Of a DNA stretch of 64,000 bases, positions 7,828 to 16,304 are shown piece after piece. Source of the stretch: Holophagales bacterium. Its GTDB lineage: Bacteria; Acidobacteriota; Thermoanaerobaculia; Multivoradales; JAGPDF01. Made by a program: the position numbers and the translations under genes. The stretch is from assembly GCA_016699405.1 (NCBI GenBank), contig CP064972.1:3813501-3877500 (forward strand), written 5' to 3'. Under the pieces are notes generated by a model. The model saw only the letters and a program-made list of their open reading frames with translations, did no database searches and was not told where the DNA came from. Numbering within the stretch: the stretch's first letter is position 1; the number at the start of each line of letters is the position of its first letter.

Positions 7828-8688
7828 ATGCGCCCGCTTCTCGGTCCGGCCACGGTGCTGTCCCTGCTCGTCGCCGCCAGCTTCCCCGCATCCGCCCAGG
7901 TCGTCGATCATCGCCACCTCGCCGCGGTCCCCACCCTGCCGCAGGCGACGATCGACGCGATCGCCACGCAGCGCTGGCTCTTCACCCACGCCTCGGTCGG
8001 CGGCAACATGGTCGCAGGGCTCGACGATCTCCACGCCCTCGACGCGACCCACTATCCGTTGACCACCGCCTGGGTCGGCTTCGACTCGGCGAACAACCGC
8101 GCCGCCGCGCCGCCGGCGACGACCTACGGCGGCACGGTCTACGAGTGCCAGCGCGGCAATCCGGGCTGGGCGGCCAAGCTCACCATCTTCGACAACTCGG
8201 TGCGCCTCGCCGGCTGGCGCCTGCCGAAGGTCGACGTGGTGATGGACAAGCTCTGCTACATCGACCAGGACGCCGACGCCGTGACCTACGCGGCGACGAT
8301 GACGGCGCTGCGCGCCGCCTATCCCGCGACCGCCTTCGTCTACACGACGATGCCGCTGACCACCGGCGAAGACGCCGACAACGTCCTGCGCAACCAGTAC
8401 AACCAGGCGGTGCGCACCCACTGTGCGGCGACCGGCGCGGTGCTCTTCGACCTCGCCGACATGGAGGCGTACGACGCGAGCGGCGTTCCCCAGACCTTCG
8501 TCTCGGGCGGCCACGTCTACCAGAAGCTCGACGCCGGCTGCACCGACGACGGCGGCCACCTGAACGTCGCCGGGCGGCAGCGCATCGCCGCCGGCTGGTA
8601 CGCCGTCGCGGCGATCCTGGTCAACCATCCGGTCTTCTGGTCGGACTTCGAGCAGGGCGCGATTGCCGGCTGGAAGAAGTACCCCTGA
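7828..8688 (+). CDS. Secreted SGNH/GDSL-hydrolase-like protein
   Basis: 286 residues with a signal peptide cut after about residue 24 (PASAQ). The mature protein starts with WLFTHASVGGNM, a Ser in the place of the SGNH block I nucleophile followed by an Asn, and near the end has DDGGHLNVAGRQRIA, the D-x-x-H layout of block V. The middle (KLCYID, AFVYTTMPL) fits an SGNH fold. This subfamily of secreted SGNH-like proteins is poorly characterised; esterase or deacetylase activity on a glycan is a guess. The last residues (FWSDFEQGAIAGWKKYP) resemble the DGFESG...W tail of the protein at 19706-21037. Confidence 0.65.
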   Translation: MRPLLGPATVLSLLVAASFPASAQVVDHRHLAAVPTLPQATIDAIATQRWLFTHASVGGNMVAGLDDLHALDATHYPLTTAWVGFDSANNRAAAPPATTYGGTVYECQRGNPGWAAKLTIFDNSVRLAGWRLPKVDVVMDKLCYIDQDADAVTYAATMTALRAAYPATAFVYTTMPLTTGEDADNVLRNQYNQAVRTHCAATGAVLFDLADMEAYDASGVPQTFVSGGHVYQKLDAGCTDDGGHLNVAGRQRIAAGWYAVAAILVNHPVFWSDFEQGAIAGWKKYP

Positions 8689-8745
8689 GCGATCGCTCGC
8701 CCGCCGCGCGCCCGAGGCGACGAAGCCGCGCCGCAGTGGCCGAGG

Positions 8746-10209
8746 TCAACGGCCGGCGGCACGGCGCGGAGGCTCACCGAGCAGCCGCGTCAAGGTGTCG
8801 AACGACTTGCGGATCGTCGCCGGCGCGAAGGCGGTGAAGCCGAAGACCAGACCGGGGCGCCCCGCCTGGATGGCGTACTGCGAGAGCGGCGGGACGTCCA
8901 GGCCGGCCTCGCGCAGGCGAGCCGCGATCGCCGCGTCCAGCTCCCCCTCGGGGAGCAGGCCGGCGAGGTTCATCCCGCCGTCGGTGTAGGGAAACTCGAG
9001 CGGCAACCCCGCCTTGGCACAGAGCGCGAGGAAGAGCTGCTGGCGTTCGGCGTAGGCACGGCGGCAACGCCGGATGTGGGTGTAGAACGCACCGCTCTCG
9101 AGAAAGAGCGCGAGCGTCGCCTGGTCGACGAGCGGCAGATGGTCGTCGAGCAGATGCTTGAGCTCGACGAAGCCTTCGACGAGCGGCTCGGGCACGACGA
9201 CGTAGCCCAGCCGCAGCGAGGGGAAGAGCAGCTTGCTGAACGTGCCGACGTAGATGACCCGCCCGCTGCGATCGAGGCTCTGCAGGCTGGGCAGCGGCGC
9301 GGCGCCGTAGCGCAGCTCGGAGTCGTAGTCGTCCTCGATCACCCAGGCCTTGGTGCGCCCGGCGAAGTCGATCAGTGCGAGCCGCCGCGGCAGCGAGAGC
9401 GAGACGCCGGTGGGAAACTGACGCGACGGCGTGGTGTAGATCACCTGGATCGAGCCGCTGGCGCGCGTCGGCAGGGTGAGCCCCTGGTCGTCGACGGCGC
9501 CCGGGACGATCCGTCCGCCGGCGCGGCGGAAGGCCATGCGCGCCTCGACGTAGCCCGGATCCTCGACATAGACCGGATCGCGCGCCGCGAGCAGTTGCGC
9601 CGCGAGGATGTAGAGCGCCTGCTGCGAGCCGGCGGTGATCACCACCTGTCGCCAGTCGCAGCGCACGCCACGATGGTCGCGCAGGTAGGCGGCGACGTTC
9701 TGGCGCAGCGCCGGGAGACCGGCGACGCACGGGGCCTGGTAGTGCAGCAGGCTCGCCCCCTCCTGACGCAGCGCGCGGGCGCGCAGGCGGTTCCACACCC
9801 GCAGCGGGAAGAGCGAGACGTCCGGCTGACTGGGGCGGAACGGCGCCGGCGACCCGAGCGGCACGGCCACCGGCGGAGCGCTCGGGCGGCTCCCCGTCGG
9901 CCGCGCGCGCATCGGCCAGGTCGAGTGCCGCGACAGCGAGATCGACGAGCTGACGAAGACCCCGGAGCGCGACGCGGATTCGAGGTAGCCCTCACCGAGC
10001 AGCCGCTCGTAGGCGTTCACCGCGGTGTTGCGCGAGATGCCGAGGCGCGTCGCCATCTCGCGCGTCGACGGCAGCTCGTCGCCCGGCGCGAGGACGCCGC
10101 TCTGGATCAGCTCCTTGAGGTGGTGTGCCAGCTGATCCTGCAGCGTCGTGCCGGAGGTGCGGTCGAGCCAGAGTCCGCCGAGGGTCTGGACGGTCATCGC
10201 CGAGCCCAT
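8746..10209 (-). CDS. MocR/GabR-type regulator (GntR wHTH plus aminotransferase-like domain)
   Basis: 487 residues. The N-terminal 80 are a GntR winged helix (LQDQLAHHLKELIQSGVLAPGDELPSTREMATRLGISRNTAVNAYERLLGEGYL), and the rest is a class I/II aminotransferase fold with AGSQQALYILA, EDPGY, EDDYDSELRY and the PLP-lysine motif VGTFSKLLFPSLRLGY. MocR regulators bind PLP and a ligand amine and act on genes near their own. This one is last in a run with a PaiB-like gene and an APC permease, so control of amino-acid uptake or catabolism is likely. The start may be the ATG at 10209 or that at 10197. Confidence 0.9.
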   Translation of the reverse strand: MGSAMTVQTLGGLWLDRTSGTTLQDQLAHHLKELIQSGVLAPGDELPSTREMATRLGISRNTAVNAYERLLGEGYLESASRSGVFVSSSISLSRHSTWPMRARPTGSRPSAPPVAVPLGSPAPFRPSQPDVSLFPLRVWNRLRARALRQEGASLLHYQAPCVAGLPALRQNVAAYLRDHRGVRCDWRQVVITAGSQQALYILAAQLLAARDPVYVEDPGYVEARMAFRRAGGRIVPGAVDDQGLTLPTRASGSIQVIYTTPSRQFPTGVSLSLPRRLALIDFAGRTKAWVIEDDYDSELRYGAAPLPSLQSLDRSGRVIYVGTFSKLLFPSLRLGYVVVPEPLVEGFVELKHLLDDHLPLVDQATLALFLESGAFYTHIRRCRRAYAERQQLFLALCAKAGLPLEFPYTDGGMNLAGLLPEGELDAAIAARLREAGLDVPPLSQYAIQAGRPGLVFGFTAFAPATIRKSFDTLTRLLGEPPRRAAGR

Positions 10210-10253
10210 GGTAGCAGCCCCTCCGGCTTCCTCGGCAGGTGGCGCCGGCCGCG

Positions 10254-11618
10254 TCAGGCCGTGGGCTTGGCGCGCCGGTCGAGGGCCCGGAACAGTCCGT
10301 AGAGCGGCACGCCGAGGAGCATCAGCCCGACGCCCAGAGCGGCCTGCGCGAAGCTCGCCACGAACGTGCTGACGACGATCCCCACGGTGCCGGCGACGAA
10401 GAAGATCGGCGTCGCCGGGTAGAACGGACAGCGGAACGGTCGCACCAGCCCCGGCTCCCGTCGCCGCAGCACCATCACCCCGGCCACCGCCAGGCCGTAG
10501 AAGATCCAGGCGGTGAAGATGTAGGAGGTGAAGAGCTGCTGGAAGGTGCCCACCAGGGTGAAGAGCCCGGCGATCGCCCCCTGGGCGATCGTCGCCACCA
10601 CCGGCGTGTGGAAGCGCGGGCTGACGCGCGCGAACGGCCGGAAGAAGAGTCCGTCGCGTGCCATCGCCAGGATGACGCGCGAAGCGCCGAGCAGGATGCC
10701 GTTGATCGCCCCGAGGATCGAGACGGCGATGAGCGCCGAGAGCGCGAGCGAGGCCCCCGGCCCGGCAGCAAGCGCCATCGCCGCGGCGGCGACGCGCGGC
10801 GCGCCGCGCAGCGCCTCGGCGGGCAGCACCGCGTAGTAGGCGAGGTTGACCACCAGGTAGATCCCGCAGGTCAGCGCCGTGCCGACGAGCAGCGCCGCCG
10901 GCAGCGTGCGGGTCGGGTTCCGCACCTCGCCGGCGGCGAACGAGGCGAAGTGCCAGCCGTCGTAGGCCCAGAGCACCGCGACGAGCGCCAAGCCGAAGGC
11001 CGGCCAGGTCGCCGGCGCCGCGTTGCGCGTCCAGTGCTCGGCCAGGCGCGTCGTCCCGCCGCTCGCGTAGAGCATCGCGGTCATCGCCAGGATGCCGGCG
11101 ACCTTGACCGCGGTCAGCAGGTTCTGCACCCACCGCCCGACCCCGACACCGAGACAGTTGACCAGCACGAAGAGGGCGAGCACCGCGAGTTGCAGGAGCT
11201 TGGCGCCGAGCGGCGAGAGCCCGAGCGCGGGCGTGGCGTAGAGGCCGATCGCCGCGGCGAGGGTGGCGAGCCCGCCGGCGTGGACGAGCGCCATGGCGCT
11301 CCAGCCGTAGACGAATCCGACGCCCGGCCCATAGGTGCGGGTCAGGTAGACGTAGAGCCCGCCGGCGGCCGGCAGCGCCGCCCCGAGCTCGCTGAGCGCC
11401 ACCGCGCCGGAGAGGCTGAGCAGTCCGCCGAACACCCAGACCGCGACGACCGCCGGCAAGGCGTCGAGCTGCGCGGCGATGCTGCCGGCCATGAGGAAGA
11501 TGCCCGAACCGATCATGATCCCCATGATCAGCGACACCGCGTCCCACATCCCCAGGATCCGCACCAGGCCGGCGTCTGCCGGACCGGCCACGGCGGACGG
11601 CTGTTCGCTCGGCGTCAT
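10254..11618 (-). CDS. APC-family amino acid permease
   Basis: 454 residues with about twelve hydrophobic helices. The family signature is in helix 1: DAVSLIMGIMIGSGIF, the unwound glycine-rich segment that binds the amino acid backbone. Further typical elements are the Ala/Gly-rich helix 3 (GGLYVYLTRTYGPGVGFVYGW) and NLLTAVKVAGI. It resembles the LAT/basic-amino-acid branch rather than the GABA permeases. It lies 34 bases after the PaiB-like gene and 44 bases before the MocR regulator, so all three are probably one transcript and the regulator probably senses its substrate or a product. Confidence 0.9.
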   Translation of the reverse strand: MTPSEQPSAVAGPADAGLVRILGMWDAVSLIMGIMIGSGIFLMAGSIAAQLDALPAVVAVWVFGGLLSLSGAVALSELGAALPAAGGLYVYLTRTYGPGVGFVYGWSAMALVHAGGLATLAAAIGLYATPALGLSPLGAKLLQLAVLALFVLVNCLGVGVGRWVQNLLTAVKVAGILAMTAMLYASGGTTRLAEHWTRNAAPATWPAFGLALVAVLWAYDGWHFASFAAGEVRNPTRTLPAALLVGTALTCGIYLVVNLAYYAVLPAEALRGAPRVAAAAMALAAGPGASLALSALIAVSILGAINGILLGASRVILAMARDGLFFRPFARVSPRFHTPVVATIAQGAIAGLFTLVGTFQQLFTSYIFTAWIFYGLAVAGVMVLRRREPGLVRPFRCPFYPATPIFFVAGTVGIVVSTFVASFAQAALGVGLMLLGVPLYGLFRALDRRAKPTA

Positions 11619-11652
11619 CGGCGTCCTTTCCCTGGCTCCCCCGCCGGCGACC

Positions 11653-12300
11653 TCACGAGGCCGGATCGAGCGGACGGTCCTGGTTGGCGCGACGGATCAT
11701 CTCGGCGAGCTCGCGGTCACGCGCCGTCGACGACGCGGCGAGGCGCTCGGCCACCGCCATCGCGTCCTTGCGCGGCTCGTCCTGGCCGAGCTTGAACTTC
11801 GCCTCGAGCCGGTCGATCGTCAACTCGAAGCCGACGATCCCGGGCAGCCGCCGGGTGATCTCCGAGTGCGGGATCTCGTCCATCCGCCAGCCGCCGGGGA
11901 TCGGCCGCTCCATCCGGTCGTTCAGCGTGCCGAGCGCCGACTCGAGCTCGGCGGCGGGCTGCACGGCGATGCGCCCGTAGCAGTGGACTGCGGTGTAGTA
12001 GTAGGTCGACGGCATGTCGCGCCGCGGATACCAGCTCGCGGTGACGTAGCTCACCGGCCCCTCGAAGATGGCGAGCGTCGGCTCGGCGGCGGCGACGAGG
12101 GCGCGGGTGTGGAGATTCGCCGCGGCGATGTGGCCGATCAGGACGCCGTGCGGACCGCGCGTGCGATCGACGAGCAGCGGCAGGTTGGTGGCGAAGGGGC
12201 CGTCGGGCCCGTTGTTGACCAGGAGCGCCCAGGGGTTGGCCTCGATCAGCGCATAGGCAGCGTCGAGGTCCCACGGCTTCCAGCAGGAGCGAACGAACAT
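11653..12300 (-). CDS. PaiB-like FMN-binding split-barrel protein
   Basis: 215 residues, close to Bacillus subtilis PaiB (about 207). Family features are present in order: WALLVNNGPDGPFATNLPLLVD, the segment GHIAAANLHTRAL, the strand AIFEGPVSYVTASWYPRR...VPSTYYYTAVHCYGRI-type block, and the C-terminal GIVGFELTIDRLEAKFKLGQDEP. PaiB proteins are described as FMN-binding negative regulators of sporulation and protease genes; their chemistry is uncertain. Being first in a run with an amino acid permease and a MocR regulator suggests a role in nitrogen or amine metabolism. Confidence 0.85.
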   Translation of the reverse strand: MFVRSCWKPWDLDAAYALIEANPWALLVNNGPDGPFATNLPLLVDRTRGPHGVLIGHIAAANLHTRALVAAAEPTLAIFEGPVSYVTASWYPRRDMPSTYYYTAVHCYGRIAVQPAAELESALGTLNDRMERPIPGGWRMDEIPHSEITRRLPGIVGFELTIDRLEAKFKLGQDEPRKDAMAVAERLAASSTARDRELAEMIRRANQDRPLDPAS

Positions 12301-12725
12301 GAAGTCCCCCGTCGTTGTCGGCCGGCGGAGCCCGAAGTACGACCTCCGCCGGTGGAGAGCCGTCCACGCCGCCAGCGGCAGGAGGCGGGACGTCTCGCAT
12401 CGTCGCCCTCCTTCTGGTCCGTGTAAAGCGCCAGAATCGACAGATTCGATAGGTCCAGATGAAGACGGGCGCCGCGCCGCCCCCGCCGGCCGGCCTGCCG
12501 ATCCGCCGAGGCGGTGACCTCGTCACCCCGCCTTGCCGTCCATCCGGACGACTGCCGGACGGCCGGAGGAATCCGGATCTGGCACCATCATGGTGAACGG
12601 ATCTGGCGCTTGCCTGATACCAGGCACGGTGCCACGATCCCGGGCCAGCAGCGGTTGCCGGCTCTCGAGGCGCGGCGCAAACGCTTTGCCCGCGGCCGTC
12701 AGGCAGGATAGGAGGAGGTGGACAG
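12301..12725. promoter_or_regulatory. Divergent intergenic region with several operator-like repeats
   Basis: No gene. It separates the minus-strand PaiB/permease/MocR run from the plus-strand receptor. It holds GAATC-GACA-GATTC (12434-12447), CACCAT-C-ATGGTG (12583-12595), TGCCTG-ATAC-CAGGCA (12611-12626) and a direct repeat GGATCTGGC at 12575 and 12599 (24-base period). The MocR protein and an iron or siderophore regulator are candidates to bind here. The receptor's ribosome site AGGAGGAGG is at 12710-12719. Confidence 0.5.
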
Positions 12726-15098
12726 GTGAAGACCCGACTCGCAGTCGCAGTTGCTCTCTTCGCGCACGCCGCAGGGATGGCCAGCGCCCAGGCCCCGTCG
12801 TCGTTCGCCGACGGGTGCCAGCCCGACGCCAAGGCGCCGCGCGTCCAACTGACCGGGACGGTGGCCGACGTCGGTGGCGGCGCGATTCTCGGCGCCGCGG
12901 TGTCGCTGCAGTGCGGCTCGTTCCGCGCCGACGCGCGCACCGTCGGCGGCGGCGCTTTCGAGATCTCGGCGCCGGCCGGCAAGTACTTCATCCAGGTCGA
13001 CGCCCCGGGCTTCGAGTCGTGGGGCGAGGAGCTCACCCTGACCGCTCCCGGCCCGCAACAGCGTGAGTTCAAGTTGGCGGTGGGCAGCTACTCGAGCATC
13101 GTGACGGTGACCGAGTCGGGCGGCTTCGTCGCCGCCTCCTCGACCACCTCGACGAAGACCGACGCCCCGCTGATCGAGATCCCGCAGACGGTTTCGGTCA
13201 TCACCCTCGACCAGATGAACGCCCGCAACGTGCAGACGGTCAACGAGGCGATCCAGTACACCGGGTCGGTCGGCGTCGACACCTACGGCAGCGAGTCGCG
13301 CTTCGACTGGATCAACATCCGCGGCTTCGACCAGTCCACCTACGGCCTCTTCCGCGACAACTCGCGGTGGCAGAGCGGTCAGGTGTCGGGCCAGATCGAC
13401 CCCTACCTGATCCAGGAGATCGACGTCGTGAAGGGCCCGAGCTCGGTGCTCTACGGCCAGAACACGCCGGGCGGCCTGGTCAACCTGGTCACCAAGCGCC
13501 CGCCGTCGACGCCGCACCACGAGGTGGTCCTCAACTACGGCACCGAGAACCGCCTGCAGGGGCAGCTCGACCTCGGCGGCCCGCTCGGCGACAGCGGCCA
13601 CCTCAAGTACCGCCTCACCGCGCTCTATCGCGACAGCGACACGCAGGTCGACTACGTGCCGGACAACCGCTGGCTGATCGCGCCGGCGCTGACCTGGTCG
13701 CCCACGGCGAGCACCACGCTCACCGTCCTCGCCGACTACCAGAGCGACGAGACCGGCTGGGGCCAGTTCCTCCCCTCGCAGGGGACGTTCGTCCACAACC
13801 CGAACGGCAAGATCGACCGCAGCTTCTTCACCGGCGAGCCGAACTACGACTACTTCGACCGCGACCAGTGGTCGGTCGGCACGCTGTTCGAGCACCGCGT
13901 CAACTCGACCTGGACGGTGCGCAACACGATGCGCTACTCGAGCATCGAGTTCGACGGCAAGACGGCGTTCGGCGGCGGCCTGGCGGCCGATCTGCGCACG
14001 CTCAGCCGCTTCGGCTACCGCAATACGCTCGACCTGCAGATCTTCACCATGGACACCAACGCCAGCGCGCGGGCGGTGACCGGCTCGGTCGAGCACTCGT
14101 TCCTCTTCGGCATCGACTACTCCACGTCGACGTCGAAGCAGGTCCAGGGCTTCTCCTTCGCTCCGTCGATCGACGTCTTCGCTCCGGTCTACGGCGCCGC
14201 GATCCCCGACCTCTTCTACTACTACGACCAGAAGCAGCCCACCTCGCTCCTCGGCTTCTACGCCCAGGACCACATGAAGATCGGCAAGCGCTGGGTGGCG
14301 ACGCTCTCCGGTCGCCAGGACTGGACGAAGCTGACGACCGAGGACAACCTCGCCGGCACCGAGGTCAAGCAGGATCCGAGCGCCTTCAGCGGTCGCGCCG
14401 GGGTCACCTATCTCTCGGACGTCGGCCTGGCGCCCTACGTCAGCTACTCGACCTCGTTCCTCCCCACCGGCGGCTCGGACTTCAGCGGCAAGCCGTTCGA
14501 TCCCACCAAGGGCGCGCAGATCGAGGGCGGTCTCAAGTTCCAGCCCAAGGGCTCGAACAGCTTCCTCACCGCCTCCTGGTTCCAGATCACCCAGACGAAC
14601 GTGCTGACCCCCGACCCGGTCAACCCGTTCAGCTCCGTCCAGCAGGGCGAGATCCGCTCGCGCGGCTGGGAGCTCGAAGCGGTCGGCCAGGCGGCGCAGG
14701 GACTGAGCTATCACCTCTCCTACTCGAAGCTCGACCAGGAGGTGACGAAGACCACCGACCCCACGGCGCTCGGCAGGCGGCCGGCGCTCGCCCCGGACCA
14801 GCTCTTCGGCGCCTCGGGCGACTACACGGTGACCTCCGGTCCGCTCACCGGCTTCGGCTTCGGGCTCGGCATCCGCTACGTCGGCACGCGCGCCGGCGAC
14901 TCGACCAATTCGATCGAAGTGCCGTCGTACACGCTGGGCGACCTGTTTGTGCGCTACCTGTGGCGCGACATGGAGTTCCTGGTCAGTGCGACGAACGTCA
15001 CCGACAAGACCTACGTCGGCGTCTGCACCTCGGCCTCCTACTGCAACTACGGCAGTGCCCGGAAGGTGATCGGCACGGTCCGCTACACCTGGAAGTGA
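12726..15098 (+). CDS. TonB-dependent siderophore receptor
   Basis: 790 residues, GTG start six bases after AGGAGGAGG. A signal peptide (AVAVALFAHAAGMASA) is followed by a carboxypeptidase-regulatory-like beta sandwich (about 38-118), the plug domain (IEIPQTVSVITLDQMNARN ... IDVVKGPSSVLYGQNTPGGLVNLVTKRP) and a 22-strand barrel. Details are those of the ferrichrome/hydroxamate class (FhuA/FpvA-like): NIRGFD, DFRGDP-type turns and the terminal YGSARKVIGTVRYTWK with aromatic-rich last strand. It imports ferric siderophores across the outer membrane, using TonB-ExbBD encoded elsewhere. The extra regulatory-like domain before the plug is unusual for this class. Confidence 0.9.
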   Translation: MKTRLAVAVALFAHAAGMASAQAPSSFADGCQPDAKAPRVQLTGTVADVGGGAILGAAVSLQCGSFRADARTVGGGAFEISAPAGKYFIQVDAPGFESWGEELTLTAPGPQQREFKLAVGSYSSIVTVTESGGFVAASSTTSTKTDAPLIEIPQTVSVITLDQMNARNVQTVNEAIQYTGSVGVDTYGSESRFDWINIRGFDQSTYGLFRDNSRWQSGQVSGQIDPYLIQEIDVVKGPSSVLYGQNTPGGLVNLVTKRPPSTPHHEVVLNYGTENRLQGQLDLGGPLGDSGHLKYRLTALYRDSDTQVDYVPDNRWLIAPALTWSPTASTTLTVLADYQSDETGWGQFLPSQGTFVHNPNGKIDRSFFTGEPNYDYFDRDQWSVGTLFEHRVNSTWTVRNTMRYSSIEFDGKTAFGGGLAADLRTLSRFGYRNTLDLQIFTMDTNASARAVTGSVEHSFLFGIDYSTSTSKQVQGFSFAPSIDVFAPVYGAAIPDLFYYYDQKQPTSLLGFYAQDHMKIGKRWVATLSGRQDWTKLTTEDNLAGTEVKQDPSAFSGRAGVTYLSDVGLAPYVSYSTSFLPTGGSDFSGKPFDPTKGAQIEGGLKFQPKGSNSFLTASWFQITQTNVLTPDPVNPFSSVQQGEIRSRGWELEAVGQAAQGLSYHLSYSKLDQEVTKTTDPTALGRRPALAPDQLFGASGDYTVTSGPLTGFGFGLGIRYVGTRAGDSTNSIEVPSYTLGDLFVRYLWRDMEFLVSATNVTDKTYVGVCTSASYCNYGSARKVIGTVRYTWK

Positions 15099-15123
15099 CG
15101 TGAGCCGCCAGTGAATCGGGGTG

Positions 15124-15163
15124 CCGGCCGGGGGCGCGCGACGCCTCCGGCCGGTGCGCTTTC
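15124..15163 (+). terminator. GC-rich terminator-like hairpin
   Basis: CCGGCCGG-G-GGCG pairs with CGCC-T-CCGGCCGG (15124-15136 with 15142-15154). Only a short CTTTCC follows, so termination may be partial and the esterase at 15207 may share the receptor transcript. Confidence 0.5.
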
Positions 15164-15206
15164 CGGCCTCCTCGGCTCACGACCCTCCGTCTCCTGGAGA
15201 GCAGCG

Positions 15207-16223
15207 ATGGCGACACGGAACGACGACGCGCTCCTCACCCCGTCCGCGGGCTCCGCACCCGGAGAGCTCGATCCGGACATCCGCCGTTTCGTCGCCGAGA
15301 TGAGCGTCGCCTGGGGCCGTCATCCCGACCTGTCGACCGTCTCTCCCGACGAAGCCCGCCGCATCGCCGAGCAGGTCCGCGCGCCGTGGACGCGCGGCGG
15401 CCCCGAGATGGCCCTGATCCTCGACTACCGCGTCCCCGTCGCCGACCGGACGGTCCGCGTCCGCAGCTACCACCCGACGGTCCAGGACGACGCTCCGGCG
15501 CTGATCTACCTCCACGGCGGCGGCTGGACGCTCTTCAGTCTCGACACGCACGACCGGCTGATGCGCGAGCTCGCCCGGCGCGCCCGGACGGTCGTTCTCG
15601 GCGTCGAGTATTCGCTCGCTCCGGAGGCGAAGTACCCGGTCGCGCTCGACGAGGTCTGCGCCGTCGTCGAGCACGCCTCGACGCACGCCGGCGAGCTCGG
15701 CATCGACCCGCGACGCCTCGCCATCGGCGGCGACTCGGCGGGCGGCAACCTGGCGATCGCCACCTGTCTCGCCGAGCGCGACCGCGGGAGGGGCGATCGG
15801 ATCGCGGCGCTCGTGCTGATCTACGCCGTGCTCGATCGCCACTCCTCCGCCGAGGCCCGAGAGCGGCTCGGCGGTCCCGGCCAAATGCTCGGCGCCGGCG
15901 AGATGGAGCAGTTCTGGGCCAACTACCTGCGCGACGACGAGGACGCGACCGCACCGCTGCTCTCGCCGGCGCGCGCCGACCTGCGCCACCTGCCGCCGAC
16001 GCTCCTGGTCATCCCGGAGCTCGACCTGCTCGCCGAGCAGAGCCTGGCGACAGCCGAGCGGCTCCGGGAAGCCGGCGTCGCCACCGAAGCCCGCCTCTAC
16101 CGGGGCGCCTGCCACTCGTTCCTCGAAGCGGTGTCGATCGCTCCGCTCGCCGATCGCGCCCTCGGCGATATCGCCGAGTGGCTCCGTTCCGCCCTGTCGC
16201 CGGGCCGCTCGGCCGAGGACTGA
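15207..16223 (+). CDS. Alpha/beta hydrolase of the hormone-sensitive-lipase family
   Basis: 338 residues, no signal peptide. The HSL hallmarks are clear: oxyanion motif HGGGW (103-107), nucleophile elbow GGDSAGGN with Ser177, acid Asp273 (VIPELDLL) and His303 (GACHSF). HSL-type esterases hydrolyse short acyl esters. Its place just after a siderophore receptor suggests a cytoplasmic ferric-siderophore or trilactone esterase, but known enterobactin esterases (Fes, IroD) are a different subfamily, so this is inference only. The start at 15207 was preferred over the longer frame, whose extension overlaps the terminator hairpin. Confidence 0.85.
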   Translation: MATRNDDALLTPSAGSAPGELDPDIRRFVAEMSVAWGRHPDLSTVSPDEARRIAEQVRAPWTRGGPEMALILDYRVPVADRTVRVRSYHPTVQDDAPALIYLHGGGWTLFSLDTHDRLMRELARRARTVVLGVEYSLAPEAKYPVALDEVCAVVEHASTHAGELGIDPRRLAIGGDSAGGNLAIATCLAERDRGRGDRIAALVLIYAVLDRHSSAEARERLGGPGQMLGAGEMEQFWANYLRDDEDATAPLLSPARADLRHLPPTLLVIPELDLLAEQSLATAERLREAGVATEARLYRGACHSFLEAVSIAPLADRALGDIAEWLRSALSPGRSAED

Positions 16224-16304
16224 TCGGCTCGGCGAGGCTGCGACGTCGCGCCCTCGCTCGTGCACTCCGCCGTCGCTCCGCTCCGTCTGCCAAGGAGGCC
16301 GCCC

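Noticed and set aside
12699..14714. Large minus-strand open frame opposite the siderophore receptor
   Set aside because: Composition (RR, AL, VE, DR repeats) is that of an antisense shadow; the plus-strand receptor is a full family match.
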